A stretch of DNA of 64,000 nucleotides. It comes from Peterkaempfera bronchialis. GTDB taxonomy: Bacteria > Actinomycetota > Actinomycetes > Streptomycetales > Streptomycetaceae. Made by a program: the position numbers and the translations under genes. Each line of letters begins with the position of its first letter. Positions within the stretch are counted from its first letter, which is position 1. Below are positions 19,824 to 27,752 of this stretch, one piece after another. The stretch spans positions 1,054,001-1,118,000 of the forward strand of contig NZ_CP031264.1 of assembly GCF_003258605.2 (NCBI RefSeq), given 5' to 3'. The notes beneath the pieces are model-generated. The model worked only from the letters and a program-made list of their open reading frames with translations, was not told the origin of the DNA and searched no databases.

Positions 19824-21409
19824 CAGACCCGCCCTCCGATCCGCAGGTCCAGGGGTGCGCCCCAGGCGCCGTACGGGGATTGCAGCATCCGGGCGTCGAA
19901 GCCGACCCGGCGCAGGTCGTCCAGGCAGGAGGGCGGGGTGTGCGGGACGGCGCGGGGCTCGGCGTCGCGCGGGCCGAAGACGGTGTTCATGGCGGGCCGG
20001 CCGCTCTCGCCGAGCCCGACCACCTCCAGGACATGGGAGACGAAGCGGTGGCGGCGACCGCCGACGGCGGTCTCGTCGACCATCGCCACATGGACGACGA
20101 AGTCGACGGCGTTGGCGGTGAGCCGGTAGGCCAGGGTGTCGGTCATATGGGCGCCGTACTCCAGGCAGAGTTCGGCGATGCGGTCCACCACCATGTGCGG
20201 GCCACGGGCGTGCAGGGTGCACATGGAGCCGCCCTCGCCGTTGGTCATCACCCGCAGCATGGGGACGACCTCGGAGGAGCGGACCTCGCCGACGATGATC
20301 CGGGAGAGGGTCATCCGCAGGGCGGCGGGGATGAGTTCACCGATGGTCAGCTCGCCGGCGATGCGTCCGTCGACGCGTTCGCCGTTGCCCTCCCGGGCCT
20401 CCATGGGGACGACCTGGCGCAGGTGGCCGAGCGTGTGCAGCCACAGCTCGTACTCGCTCTCCAGGGTGCCCACCCGCTCGTCCGGCGGGATCTCCCCGGC
20501 CATGGCGCGCAGCAGGCTGGTCTTGCCGACGCCCTGGGTGCCGGTGATCATCACATTCTTGCGGGCCCGGATCGCGGCGGACAGGAACGCGGCCAGGGTG
20601 GTGTCCACGCTGCCCAGCCCGACCAGGTCGCGCAGGGTCGCGGAGGCCACCCGGTGGCGCCGGATCGCCACATACGGGCGGGGGGTGACCTCGGTCAGCG
20701 CCTGGAGGCGCATCCCGCCCTCCAGCCGCAGGGCGAGGGTGGGGCTGGCGGTGGAGAGGCTGCGCTCGCCGCCGCCGTGCTGGCGGGCCAGGTCCTGGAG
20801 GAGTTCGACCAGCTCGGTGTCGCTGTCGGCGACCGGGGGGACCTGGCGCAGCGGCTGGTGGACCCGGGACACCCAGACGTCGTCGCAGCCGTTGATGAGG
20901 ATGTTCTCGATCTCGGGGTCGTCCAGGTAGGGCTGGAGGCGGCCCGCGCGGAACAGCAGGTCGTAGACGGCCTCGGCGAGGGCGCGGTCCTGCTCGCGGG
21001 TGGGCGGCACGCCGTGCGCCTGGGCGTGGGCGTCCGACCAGCGGGCGACGGCCTCCTCGATCAGCGCCCGGCCGCGCTGGCGGCGGGTGGCGCCGTCCAC
21101 CCCGGGGGTGCGGGCCAGCTGCTCGTGCAGCTCGGCGGCGACCTGCCGCTTGAGTTCACGGGCGACCTGCGGGTCCACGGCGGGGGCGATGCCGTACCGG
21201 GCCGGGCCAACGCCGGGGCCCGGGCCTGGGCCTGGGCCTGGGCCTGGGCCTGGGCCGACCGGGGGCCTGACCAGGTCGGCGGGCAGCTGGGCGGCGGTGG
21301 CCGAGGCGGTGGGATGCGGCTGGGGGCCGCCGTAGGGGTGGCCGTTGACGGGTGGGATCGCCACCGGGAAGGCGTCGGCGGGGCGGCCGTGCAGGGGCTT
21401 ACCGCGCAC
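19823..21409 (-). CDS. TadA/CpaF-type secretion ATPase
   Basis: 528 residues from GTG 21409 with GGAGGAGG about seven bases upstream, overlapping the CpaE-like stop by 11 bp. After an unstructured N-terminus with a (Pro-Gly)n run (about 53-66), the CpaF fold covers about 100-480: Walker A G-T-Q-G-V-G-K-T-S, Walker B-like R-I-I-V-G-E-V-R, and the His-box region T-L-H-A-R. A hexameric cytoplasmic motor for Flp pilus assembly or Tad secretion. It is the best-conserved member of the locus. The open frame runs far upstream through the cpaE-like gene but has no credible start there. Confidence 0.93.
   Translation of the reverse strand: MRGKPLHGRPADAFPVAIPPVNGHPYGGPQPHPTASATAAQLPADLVRPPVGPGPGPGPGPGPGPGVGPARYGIAPAVDPQVARELKRQVAAELHEQLARTPGVDGATRRQRGRALIEEAVARWSDAHAQAHGVPPTREQDRALAEAVYDLLFRAGRLQPYLDDPEIENILINGCDDVWVSRVHQPLRQVPPVADSDTELVELLQDLARQHGGGERSLSTASPTLALRLEGGMRLQALTEVTPRPYVAIRRHRVASATLRDLVGLGSVDTTLAAFLSAAIRARKNVMITGTQGVGKTSLLRAMAGEIPPDERVGTLESEYELWLHTLGHLRQVVPMEAREGNGERVDGRIAGELTIGELIPAALRMTLSRIIVGEVRSSEVVPMLRVMTNGEGGSMCTLHARGPHMVVDRIAELCLEYGAHMTDTLAYRLTANAVDFVVHVAMVDETAVGGRRHRFVSHVLEVVGLGESGRPAMNTVFGPRDAEPRAVPHTPPSCLDDLRRVGFDARMLQSPYGAWGAPLDLRIGGRV
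21216..21256 (-). repeat. Hexanucleotide repeat GGGCCT in tadA, encoding Pro-Gly run
   Basis: About six tandem copies of a 6-bp unit, read on the coding strand as alternating Pro and Gly in the N-terminal linker of TadA. Copy number could vary by slippage without shifting the frame. Confidence 0.85.
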
Positions 21410-22982
21410 GGAGCACCTCCTCCCCCTGGTCGTTCCCGGTGGCGGGACCGACCGGGCCGGGGAACGGCGCGGGCGGCGCGGGCTGCGGAGCCGCCGGGCC
21501 GGGGAACGGTGGGCGTGGGGCAAATGGCTGCTGCTCGCCGCCGGTGTCGAACGCCCTTCCCGGAGGCGGCGGTTGAACACCCGGCACGGGAGCGGCAAAC
21601 GGGCCGGTGGAGGCGGGCGACGGCGGGCGCGGCGCAAACTGCTGCTGCTCGCCACCGAGGTCGAACGCCCTTCCCGGAGGCGGCGGTTGAACACCCGGCA
21701 CGGGAGCGGCAAACGGGCCGGTGGAGGCGGGCGACGGCGGGCGTGGGGCAAATGGCTGCTGCTCGCCACCGGGGGCGGGGGCCGCAACGGTGAAGGGGGC
21801 GAACGCCCCTCCTGGAGGTTGGGCACCCGGCACCGGAGCACCGAACTGACCAGCAGCAGCGGGCGACGGCGGGCGTGGGGCGAAGGGCTGCCGGTCGCCG
21901 GCGGCGGCGGGGACGGTGAAGGGGTCGAACGCCCGTCCCGGAGGCGGCGGTTGAACACCTGGCACGGGAGCGGCGAACGGGCCCGGTAACGGACCGGCGG
22001 CACCGGGGCCGGGCGAGGGCGCGGGCGTCCCCATGGGCCGACCGCCGGGATGCGGTGCCGGGAACGGTTCCGGGGCCGTGGCCGGGTACTGCGAGCCCGG
22101 GAAGGCGCCGGGCGCGGGCGGCTGCGGGGCGAGGCCGGCCAGGGGCGTGCCCGGCCCCGGGGCGGCGGCGCTCTGCGGTCCGCCCTCGGCCTGCGGGGCG
22201 AGCCGTACCCGCCGCCGCCCGACCAGCACGCGCACCTCGTCGGCGGCCGACCGGGCCGCCCGCATCAGCCCGGAGCGCACAAACCGCCGGTCGCTGCTCT
22301 CCCCGCCGTCGGAGAGCACCCGGGCGGTCCCCGGCGCATACGGCAGCAGCCCCAGCACGGGCACACCCAACTCGCGGGAGACATCGGCGGCCGGGTACGG
22401 CCCCTCCTGGATCAGCAGCATCCCCAGGGCGTCGGACCCGGTGCCGGAGCTGTCCAGGTCCTCCCGGAGCGCGGCCAGTCGCGGGCGGGCGGCGCTCAGT
22501 CCGCGCAGGGTGTTGCGTACGGTGACCAGCACGGCGTCGGCGCGGCGGACGAGGGCGGCGCTCGGCCCGTACGCGCCGGAGCGGCCGAGGTCGAGGATGA
22601 CGTCGTAGCCGTGCGGCTCCAGCGCGTGGAACGCCTCGATCAGCGGTTCCCAGGTGTAGGCGAGGCCGACCGCCTGGGCGGGGTCGGTGAGGCCGGGCAG
22701 CAGCAGGCGGTCGGCGGTGCCGCCGGGTGACAGGTCGACCAGCTGGTCCCACAGCTCCTCGGTGAGTCGGCCGCGCCGGTCGGCGACGGCCAGGTTGCGC
22801 AGCCCGTACACCGCCTCGATGCGGCCCTCCAGCGCGCCCGCGAGCACGGCGCCGCCGTCCGGGTCGCACTCGGCGAGCAGCACCCGGCGGCCCTCCGCCA
22901 GCGGCCAGGCGAACAGCAGGGCGAGGGCGGAGGTGGTCGCCCCGGGTGCGCCCGGGGTACCGGCTACCGCGATCACCGCCAT
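21399..22982 (-). CDS. CpaE/TadZ-like MinD-family ATPase with proline-rich repeat tail
   Basis: 527 residues. Residues about 1-270 form a ParA/MinD-like domain; the nucleotide motif reads A-G-T-P-G-A-P-G-A-T-T-S, i.e. the deviant Walker A without its lysines, and the switch-like D-V-I-L-D-L-G-R is present. CpaE/TadZ proteins position the Tad apparatus; many are poor ATPases. The remaining 250 residues are Pro/Gly/Ala-rich with the motif F-A-P-R-P-P-S-P repeated, encoded by 114-bp tandem copies (21521-21748 and partial flanks). ATG at 22982 overlaps the CpaB stop (TGATG). Confidence 0.85.
   Translation of the reverse strand: MAVIAVAGTPGAPGATTSALALLFAWPLAEGRRVLLAECDPDGGAVLAGALEGRIEAVYGLRNLAVADRRGRLTEELWDQLVDLSPGGTADRLLLPGLTDPAQAVGLAYTWEPLIEAFHALEPHGYDVILDLGRSGAYGPSAALVRRADAVLVTVRNTLRGLSAARPRLAALREDLDSSGTGSDALGMLLIQEGPYPAADVSRELGVPVLGLLPYAPGTARVLSDGGESSDRRFVRSGLMRAARSAADEVRVLVGRRRVRLAPQAEGGPQSAAAPGPGTPLAGLAPQPPAPGAFPGSQYPATAPEPFPAPHPGGRPMGTPAPSPGPGAAGPLPGPFAAPVPGVQPPPPGRAFDPFTVPAAAGDRQPFAPRPPSPAAAGQFGAPVPGAQPPGGAFAPFTVAAPAPGGEQQPFAPRPPSPASTGPFAAPVPGVQPPPPGRAFDLGGEQQQFAPRPPSPASTGPFAAPVPGVQPPPPGRAFDTGGEQQPFAPRPPFPGPAAPQPAPPAPFPGPVGPATGNDQGEEVLRAR
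21521..21748 (-). repeat. 114-bp tandem repeat in cpaE-like tail (two near-identical copies plus partial third)
   Basis: Copies start at 21521 and 21635, and a partial third at 21749. Each encodes 38 residues including V-P-G-V-Q-P-P-P-P-G-R-A-F-D and Q-Q-x-F-A-P-R-P-P. Further diverged copies continue to about 22000. A whole-codon unit keeps the frame open. Confidence 0.85.
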
Positions 22983-23719
22983 CAGCCGCCGCTCCTCTGC
23001 GAGGTGGAGGCGAGGATCACCTGGAATTTGCCGCCGGCCACGGTCTCGGCCAGCCGGGGCCCGTCCGCCTCGTCGACGGCCATGTCGACCACCACGGTGC
23101 CGTCGGTGTCGGCGCCGCCGACGGTGACCACGGTGGCGGTGAAGGTCTGGGACCGGGGCGCGGTGTCGCCGCCCTGGGTGGAGTCCGGGGTGGAGACCAC
23201 GATGACCTGCCGCCCGGGTTTGAGGGCGGTGGCGGGCAGTTGGGTGCGTTTGGCGGCGACGCCGACGATCTGCTGGCCGGGCCGCACGATCAGCTTGTCG
23301 ATGACATCGGCCTTGGTGAGCAGCGAGCCGCGCTTGAGGTCGTTGGTGGCGCGCATGCCCACCGCCCGGTCGAGGTCGGCGCCGTCCAGCGGGTGCAGTG
23401 CGGGGTCGCCGGCGATCCGGGCCACGGTGAGGTCGGCGGCGGTGAGCTGCTGTCCGGCGGGTACATCGCGGGCGAGGGCGAGCACGGCGACGCGTTCACC
23501 GGTGGCGCTGTAGAGGGCGGCGCCGCCCAGGCCGCCGGCGGCGATCAGCGCGACGGACAGGGCGAGCACGGCCGGACGCCGGCGGCGGGCGCGCAGCGCC
23601 CGGGGCGGTGCGACCGCGACCGGCCGGTCCAGCACGGCCCGTTCGGACGGCCGCCCGGGGTCGGCCGGGGTCGGCGGTGGCGGGGACGCCAGCTGCGACG
23701 GGAATGCCCTGTTCTCCAC
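22982..23719 (-). CDS. CpaB/RcpC-like SAF-domain pilus assembly protein
   Basis: 245 residues from GTG 23719 (AAGG about nine bases upstream). Pro-rich cytoplasmic N-terminus, one membrane segment (about 49-70), then an SAF domain (about 78-145: V-P-A-G-Q-Q-L-T-A-A-D-L-T and K-R-G-S-L-L-T) and an RcpC-like C-domain (Q-I-V-G-V-A and V-D-M-A-V-D). In gram-negative Tad systems CpaB links to the outer-membrane secretin; in actinomycetes its partner is unknown. A 91-bp gap separates it from the secreted protein gene. Confidence 0.85.
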   Translation of the reverse strand: MENRAFPSQLASPPPPTPADPGRPSERAVLDRPVAVAPPRALRARRRRPAVLALSVALIAAGGLGGAALYSATGERVAVLALARDVPAGQQLTAADLTVARIAGDPALHPLDGADLDRAVGMRATNDLKRGSLLTKADVIDKLIVRPGQQIVGVAAKRTQLPATALKPGRQVIVVSTPDSTQGGDTAPRSQTFTATVVTVGGADTDGTVVVDMAVDEADGPRLAETVAGGKFQVILASTSQRSGG

Positions 23720-23810
23720 CCGACTGTGCCTTCCATGCGTGGCGCCCGTGCCTGTCGGCCGGTGCGCGCGACGTGCGTTGGTGCGGAGCGGTGGTGCGGT
23801 GCAGCGCTGG

Positions 23811-24755
23811 TCAGTTGAGGACCTGTACCTCGGCGACGCGCAGCTGGAGCAGGTTGCTCTCGACGGTGTAGTCGTCGATGGGGTCGATCGGCCGCACCCC
23901 GCTGCCGTCGATGGTGGCCTCGATGTACCAGTGCAGGGTGGCGGTGACGGTGAACCGCTCGTCGGGCTGCCCGCCGGAGGACTTGGTGTAGCGGTAGCCG
24001 CAGTCGGGGGACCGGGCGCTGCCGTACGCGGCCTTGTACGGGGTACCGGGACCGTCGCAGTAGGTGGAGGCCGAGCTGTCCCCCATGTGCCACTCGACCC
24101 GCTTGAGGGTCGCCCTGGCGGTGACGGCGACCCCGCCCGCCCGTGCGGTCGCGCTGGGGTGGTCGAAGGTGCCCGGGTCGCGGTCGTACCAGAGCCAGAT
24201 CGGCAGGCCGACCAGCAGGGTGCCCTTCTCGCCGGGCGCGGTGTGCAGGGTCGGCGGGTGGAAGGGGATCTCCCTGACGGCCTGCGCGGCCAGTTCGGCC
24301 GGGCTCGGCGGGGGCGGTGCACCCGGAGCCGTGGCGGCCCAGAGCGGCTGGCCGCCGCCGAGGGTGCCGTCCACGTAGCAGAGGCGGTCGTACACGGCGC
24401 CGCCGTTCGCCGGGTCGTGGCCTAGCCAGGCCGGGTCGTCGGCCGGCGGCTGGGGGGTGGACTCCTTCCAGTAGCAGCCGTCGCTGCTGTTGAACCAGGC
24501 CCCGTCCCGGGTGCAGGGCACCTGCTCGCCGTTCCAGGAGCAGGTCTGCCCGCCGCCGGAGCCGCTGCCGCTGCCGCCGGAGGAACCGCTGCCGGGGGAG
24601 CCCGGGTCCTGGGCGACCACGCAGATCCCGTTGTTGTGGCACTCCTCCAGACCTCCGCCGCCGCCCGAGTCGGCGGCGGCCGGACCCGTGCCCGCGACCA
24701 GGGCGCCGAGGAGCAGCGCCGCACAGGCGGCGGTCCGCCGCGACGCCCTCAGCAT
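23811..24755 (-). CDS. Secreted protein of the tad locus, function unknown
   Basis: 314 residues. Signal peptide about 1-28 (A-A-C-A-A-L-L-L-G core, cleavage near A-A-A-D). A Gly/Ser-rich segment (about 52-68) follows a small Cys-bearing region; C-S-W-N-G-E-Q-V-P-C and the later D-C-G-Y-R-Y suggest disulfides. The C-terminal half (about 150-314) is beta-rich with W-L-W-Y-D-R-D, resembling conserved secreted ATP/GTP-binding-locus proteins found near streptomycete tad genes, but I cannot assign a family. The start overlaps the lipoprotein stop by 7 bp, so it is translated with the locus and may be a surface component. Confidence 0.82.
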   Translation of the reverse strand: MLRASRRTAACAALLLGALVAGTGPAAADSGGGGGLEECHNNGICVVAQDPGSPGSGSSGGSGSGSGGGQTCSWNGEQVPCTRDGAWFNSSDGCYWKESTPQPPADDPAWLGHDPANGGAVYDRLCYVDGTLGGGQPLWAATAPGAPPPPSPAELAAQAVREIPFHPPTLHTAPGEKGTLLVGLPIWLWYDRDPGTFDHPSATARAGGVAVTARATLKRVEWHMGDSSASTYCDGPGTPYKAAYGSARSPDCGYRYTKSSGGQPDERFTVTATLHWYIEATIDGSGVRPIDPIDDYTVESNLLQLRVAEVQVLN

Positions 24756-25435
24756 GTCCGCTCCGTCTCGGGCTTGAGCTCGGTGATCAGCCAGCCCTGG
24801 TCGGTGTGGCGGGCGGTGGCCGTCACCATGTACCGGCTGAGCCGCTGCTTCGGGTCCCTGATCTGCTTGGTACGCGCGTCGGCCTGGTGCCACTCCCGGA
24901 CGTCGAGGCAGTCCTCGACGGTCGCGGTCTGCGGGGTGGCGTCCAGGTCCAGTGCGACGACCCTCGCATCGCTGCGGGGGCGTCCCTGCATCACCATGCC
25001 GGCCTCCCGGAGGCGGTAGACGTTGGCCAGGGAGTCGCTGAGGGCCTGCCCGGTGGAGAAGAGGCCGATCCCGACGCCCGACTTGGAGGTGTTGGCGAAG
25101 GCCGTGATCCGGGCCTCCCACCAGCTGGTGTAGCGGGCCAGCACCTGATGGGCGGCGGCGCCCTTGGCGCCGCTGTCCGGTACGGCGGGCTGCGGCGGGC
25201 GCTGGGTCGTCTCGGCCGCCGATGGAGCGGCGGAGGTCTGCGGGCGGCTGCCGAGGCGGTCCACGGGGGAGCCGTCGGAGCCGGAGCCCGCACAGGCCGT
25301 CAGCAGCAGGGTGGCTGGAAGCAGCAGTGCCAGGAGTGCCGTCGGGGATGGCCGGAACCCGACTCCGCTCCCCCGCCCTCCTCCGGTCCGGCGGTCGGCC
25401 GCCGGAGGGCGTAACGCGTGCTCATGTCGTCGCAT
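24749..25435 (-). CDS. Lipoprotein at the head of the tad operon, function unknown
   Basis: 228 residues from ATG 25435, chosen because GAGGGGGG lies six bases upstream; an in-frame ATG at 25453 is possible. Residues about 27-51 form a lipoprotein signal with lipobox L-L-T-A-C. The mature part begins with a Ser/Pro-rich tether and continues with an alpha+beta domain of about 130 residues (L-A-R-Y-T-S-W-W, D-C-L-D-V-R-E-W, W-L-I-T-E-L), the look of an NTF2-like or Mce-associated-type accessory fold. First gene of the coupled tad set. Confidence 0.8.
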   Translation of the reverse strand: MRRHEHALRPPAADRRTGGGRGSGVGFRPSPTALLALLLPATLLLTACAGSGSDGSPVDRLGSRPQTSAAPSAAETTQRPPQPAVPDSGAKGAAAHQVLARYTSWWEARITAFANTSKSGVGIGLFSTGQALSDSLANVYRLREAGMVMQGRPRSDARVVALDLDATPQTATVEDCLDVREWHQADARTKQIRDPKQRLSRYMVTATARHTDQGWLITELKPETERTC

Positions 25436-25568
25436 GGGCCCCCCTCGCCGCATTCCGACCCACGTGTGCCAGTGGTCAGCAGAATATGCCTGTCGGACCG
25501 TCATGTCCGCTGTAGGGCCGAATCTTCGTCGTCCCGTCAGCTTCCGGCAATACCAAGGGTCACTGAGA

Positions 25569-26405
25569 CTACGCAGAGGGTGGGCGGCTTGGGGAGTCCT
25601 TCCGCCCGAGAACAGCAAGGAGTTCCCCGGAAAGCGGCATTCCGGACAGCTTGCCTCGCAGCGCAGCCGGATTGCGCAACAGGAGCCGCCCGCCTGCGGA
25701 CGGCACTACCATGCGCGCCCCCGTGCGCCCCTGTGCGCCCAGCTGTTCGCAGACCGCCGGGTGCAGATCCGCCGGGGAGACCGCCGCCGGAAGGCCCGGT
25801 ACGCCCTGCTGCACCAGCCGCACCACCGCCTCGGCGAACGAGCCGTCGCCGCCCGGCACCGTGGCACCGCGCCCCCGCCGACCCGGCACCCAGGGCGCCA
25901 CCCGGCCCCAGAGCGGAACCCGGGAGTGGTCCAGCAGTTCGGCCGGGCCGCCGCCCTCGCGGCCCAGCGCCTCCCACACCTCCCGGTCGACCACCGCGTC
26001 CACCAGCAGCAGCGTCTCGGCGTGCCCGCCGTGGACCATGGCGCTCACCACCCAGTCCCAGGCCAGCCCGCGCCGGTAGGCGTTCTCCCGGGTGCTGCCG
26101 GCGGTGACCAGCGCCAGCCGCCGCAGCCGGGGATCGGCGACCAGCCGTCCCAGCAGGCAGACCACCAGGAACCGGCCCTCGCGCCCGGCCGCCTCCTGAA
26201 CGGCCGTCAGCATGGTGTTGGCCTCCGCGTCCGGCGGCACCAGCACCGTACGGCCGGGTTCGGGGACCCCGTCGTACCAGGCCCCGGGCAGCGCCCCGGC
26301 CAGCAGTCCGGCACCCCGGCCGGCGTCTGCGGACCCCGCGAGGGCACGCTCGTTCCCGCACTCCGCACCTATCACGACCAGATCCGCTGCCAGGCTCCCG
26401 CCCAC
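25569..26405 (-). CDS. Degenerate caspase-like protein, paralogue of the product at 10655-12582
   Basis: 278 residues from GTG 26405 with GAGGAGGGG eight bases before it. Opens with A-D-L-V-V-I-G-A-E-C-G; central strand L-V-V-C-L-L-G-R-L-V-A-D; then H-G-G-H-A-E-T-L-L-L-V-D-A-V-V-D. By eye it aligns with few gaps over about 180 residues to the N-terminal part of the product at 10655-12582 (shared W-x-W-[IV], V-[AI]-D, E-x-W/V-W, P-L-W-x-x-V-[SA]-P, final R-N). In caspase/CHAT folds His and Cys would follow these strands; Cys is absent in both, so an inactive (pseudo-protease) domain is plausible. 133 bp upstream of the tad operon start, same strand. Confidence 0.72.
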   Translation of the reverse strand: MGGSLAADLVVIGAECGNERALAGSADAGRGAGLLAGALPGAWYDGVPEPGRTVLVPPDAEANTMLTAVQEAAGREGRFLVVCLLGRLVADPRLRRLALVTAGSTRENAYRRGLAWDWVVSAMVHGGHAETLLLVDAVVDREVWEALGREGGGPAELLDHSRVPLWGRVAPWVPGRRGRGATVPGGDGSFAEAVVRLVQQGVPGLPAAVSPADLHPAVCEQLGAQGRTGARMVVPSAGGRLLLRNPAALRGKLSGMPLSGELLAVLGRKDSPSRPPSA

Positions 26406-26551
26406 GGCCCCTCCTCGCTGCTGCTCCCACTGTGGCGCACGACGGCGCCGTACGGGGGCCGGACGGCGGTGCCCGCGTACGCCGGACCTCAGCCGGGGGC
26501 GCGGCGGGGCACGGCGGCGCAGTGGGGCGCGGCGGGGCGCGGTGGCGGCGG

Positions 26552-27325
26552 TCACCCCACCGGGACCGGGCGGACCCCCATCGCATTGCGCTTCGCCGGC
26601 AGCCGCAACCGCACCATCCGCCGCCACCCGTGGGCCGCCTCGTAGAGGTAGAGCAGATGGAGGCCGGCGGCCAGCGCGGCCCGCTGCGGTCGGGGCCAGC
26701 CCAGGATGTCCCCCATCCGGCGCATGACGGCCAGTCCGACGTCGCGGTGGGTGCGGATCTCGACCCGGGCGGTCTGCCGCAGCAGCGCCCGGATGGCGCG
26801 GCTGTGCCCCTGGTCGGCGAAGCGCAGCAGTTCCTCCTGGCAGTAGGCCAGATGGTTGGCCTCGTCCGCCGAGATCAGGCGGACCGCCCGGCCGATCTCC
26901 GGATGGTCGCCGAGGACCCGGGCCAGCAGCCGCATCTCCTCGGCGGCCCGCTGCTCGGTGACCCGGCTGTGGACCAGATAGGTGATGACGTCGCGGTCGT
27001 CGAGCGGGCGGTCGGAGCGCAGCCGCTCATGCAGCAGCCCGATGCCCTGCCGCTCCAGCAGCATGCAGTAGTCGGTGTCGGGTGGGACGGGCACCGGCTC
27101 CAGCCCCCGTCTGCGGAGCAGTTGGGCGAAGATCCGGCCGTGTTTGCGCTCGTCGGCGCCATGGCGGGCGATCTTGGGTGCCAGCTCCTGGTCCTTGACC
27201 AGGGCGGCGATGCGTTCGTTCTCCCACCCGCCTTGGTTCTCGTCCTGCGCGGCGATGCTGCAGAAGAGCCGGTATGCCTCGTCGCTGTCGTGGATGGAGC
27301 GGAAGAGAGTGCGCACGGTGAGCAT
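26552..27325 (-). CDS. Ferritin-like (rubrerythrin-type) di-iron protein
   Basis: 257 residues from ATG 27325 (GAGAGG eight bases upstream; a GTG three codons earlier is also possible). Four-helix bundle with two E-x-x-H pairs: A-D-E-R-K-H-G-R about residue 62 and D-E-A-N-H-L about 162, plus W-E-N-E-R and T-E-Q-R-A-A-E-E helices that can supply the remaining Glu ligands. Such proteins bind di-iron centres and act in oxidation or peroxide scavenging; the substrate is unknown. The C-terminal 60 residues are basic (K-R-N-A-M-G). Divergent from the MBL-fold gene. Confidence 0.8.
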   Translation of the reverse strand: MLTVRTLFRSIHDSDEAYRLFCSIAAQDENQGGWENERIAALVKDQELAPKIARHGADERKHGRIFAQLLRRRGLEPVPVPPDTDYCMLLERQGIGLLHERLRSDRPLDDRDVITYLVHSRVTEQRAAEEMRLLARVLGDHPEIGRAVRLISADEANHLAYCQEELLRFADQGHSRAIRALLRQTARVEIRTHRDVGLAVMRRMGDILGWPRPQRAALAAGLHLLYLYEAAHGWRRMVRLRLPAKRNAMGVRPVPVG

Positions 27326-27752
27326 GGCAACCACCTCTCGGACGGCGCGTCACTCGACGGCGGCGCCGGAGCCGGGGCCTGCTCCATACGGGCGGACACC
27401 CGGTGGCGGTGGTACGGACCGGCAGCCACTCGCATCGTAGCGGCAAGGGGTCCGCCCCGCCCGCGCAGCGGCTTCGGGCGGGCGTCGGGCAGCTGTTTCC
27501 GGCGGGCGTCGGCCGAGCCGGGGACAGGAGCTGGGCGGGTTGCGGGGATTGTGGTGGTTTGCAGTGTTTATGGCTGGTTGCGGGGCTTGCGGAGGGCTGC
27601 GGAAGGTACGGGTTGCGTCCCTTCCGTCAACCTGCGTCACTCGCGCCGTCCCCGGGTAGTCTGCGGTGGAGACGGTCGGCGTACGGTCGCGGTCGGGCAG
27701 CGGGGCCGTCCGCCGCTCCGGATCGCGTCCGACCCCCGACCGAGGAGGCGCC
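27326..27752. other. 427-bp divergent intergenic region
   Basis: Separates the ferritin-like gene (-) from the MBL hydrolase gene (+). A short inverted repeat GGAAGG/CCTTCC lies at about 27601-27625. No gene with actinomycete codon bias is visible; promoters for both neighbours presumably lie here, but no convincing -35/-10 pair can be called. Confidence 0.5.
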
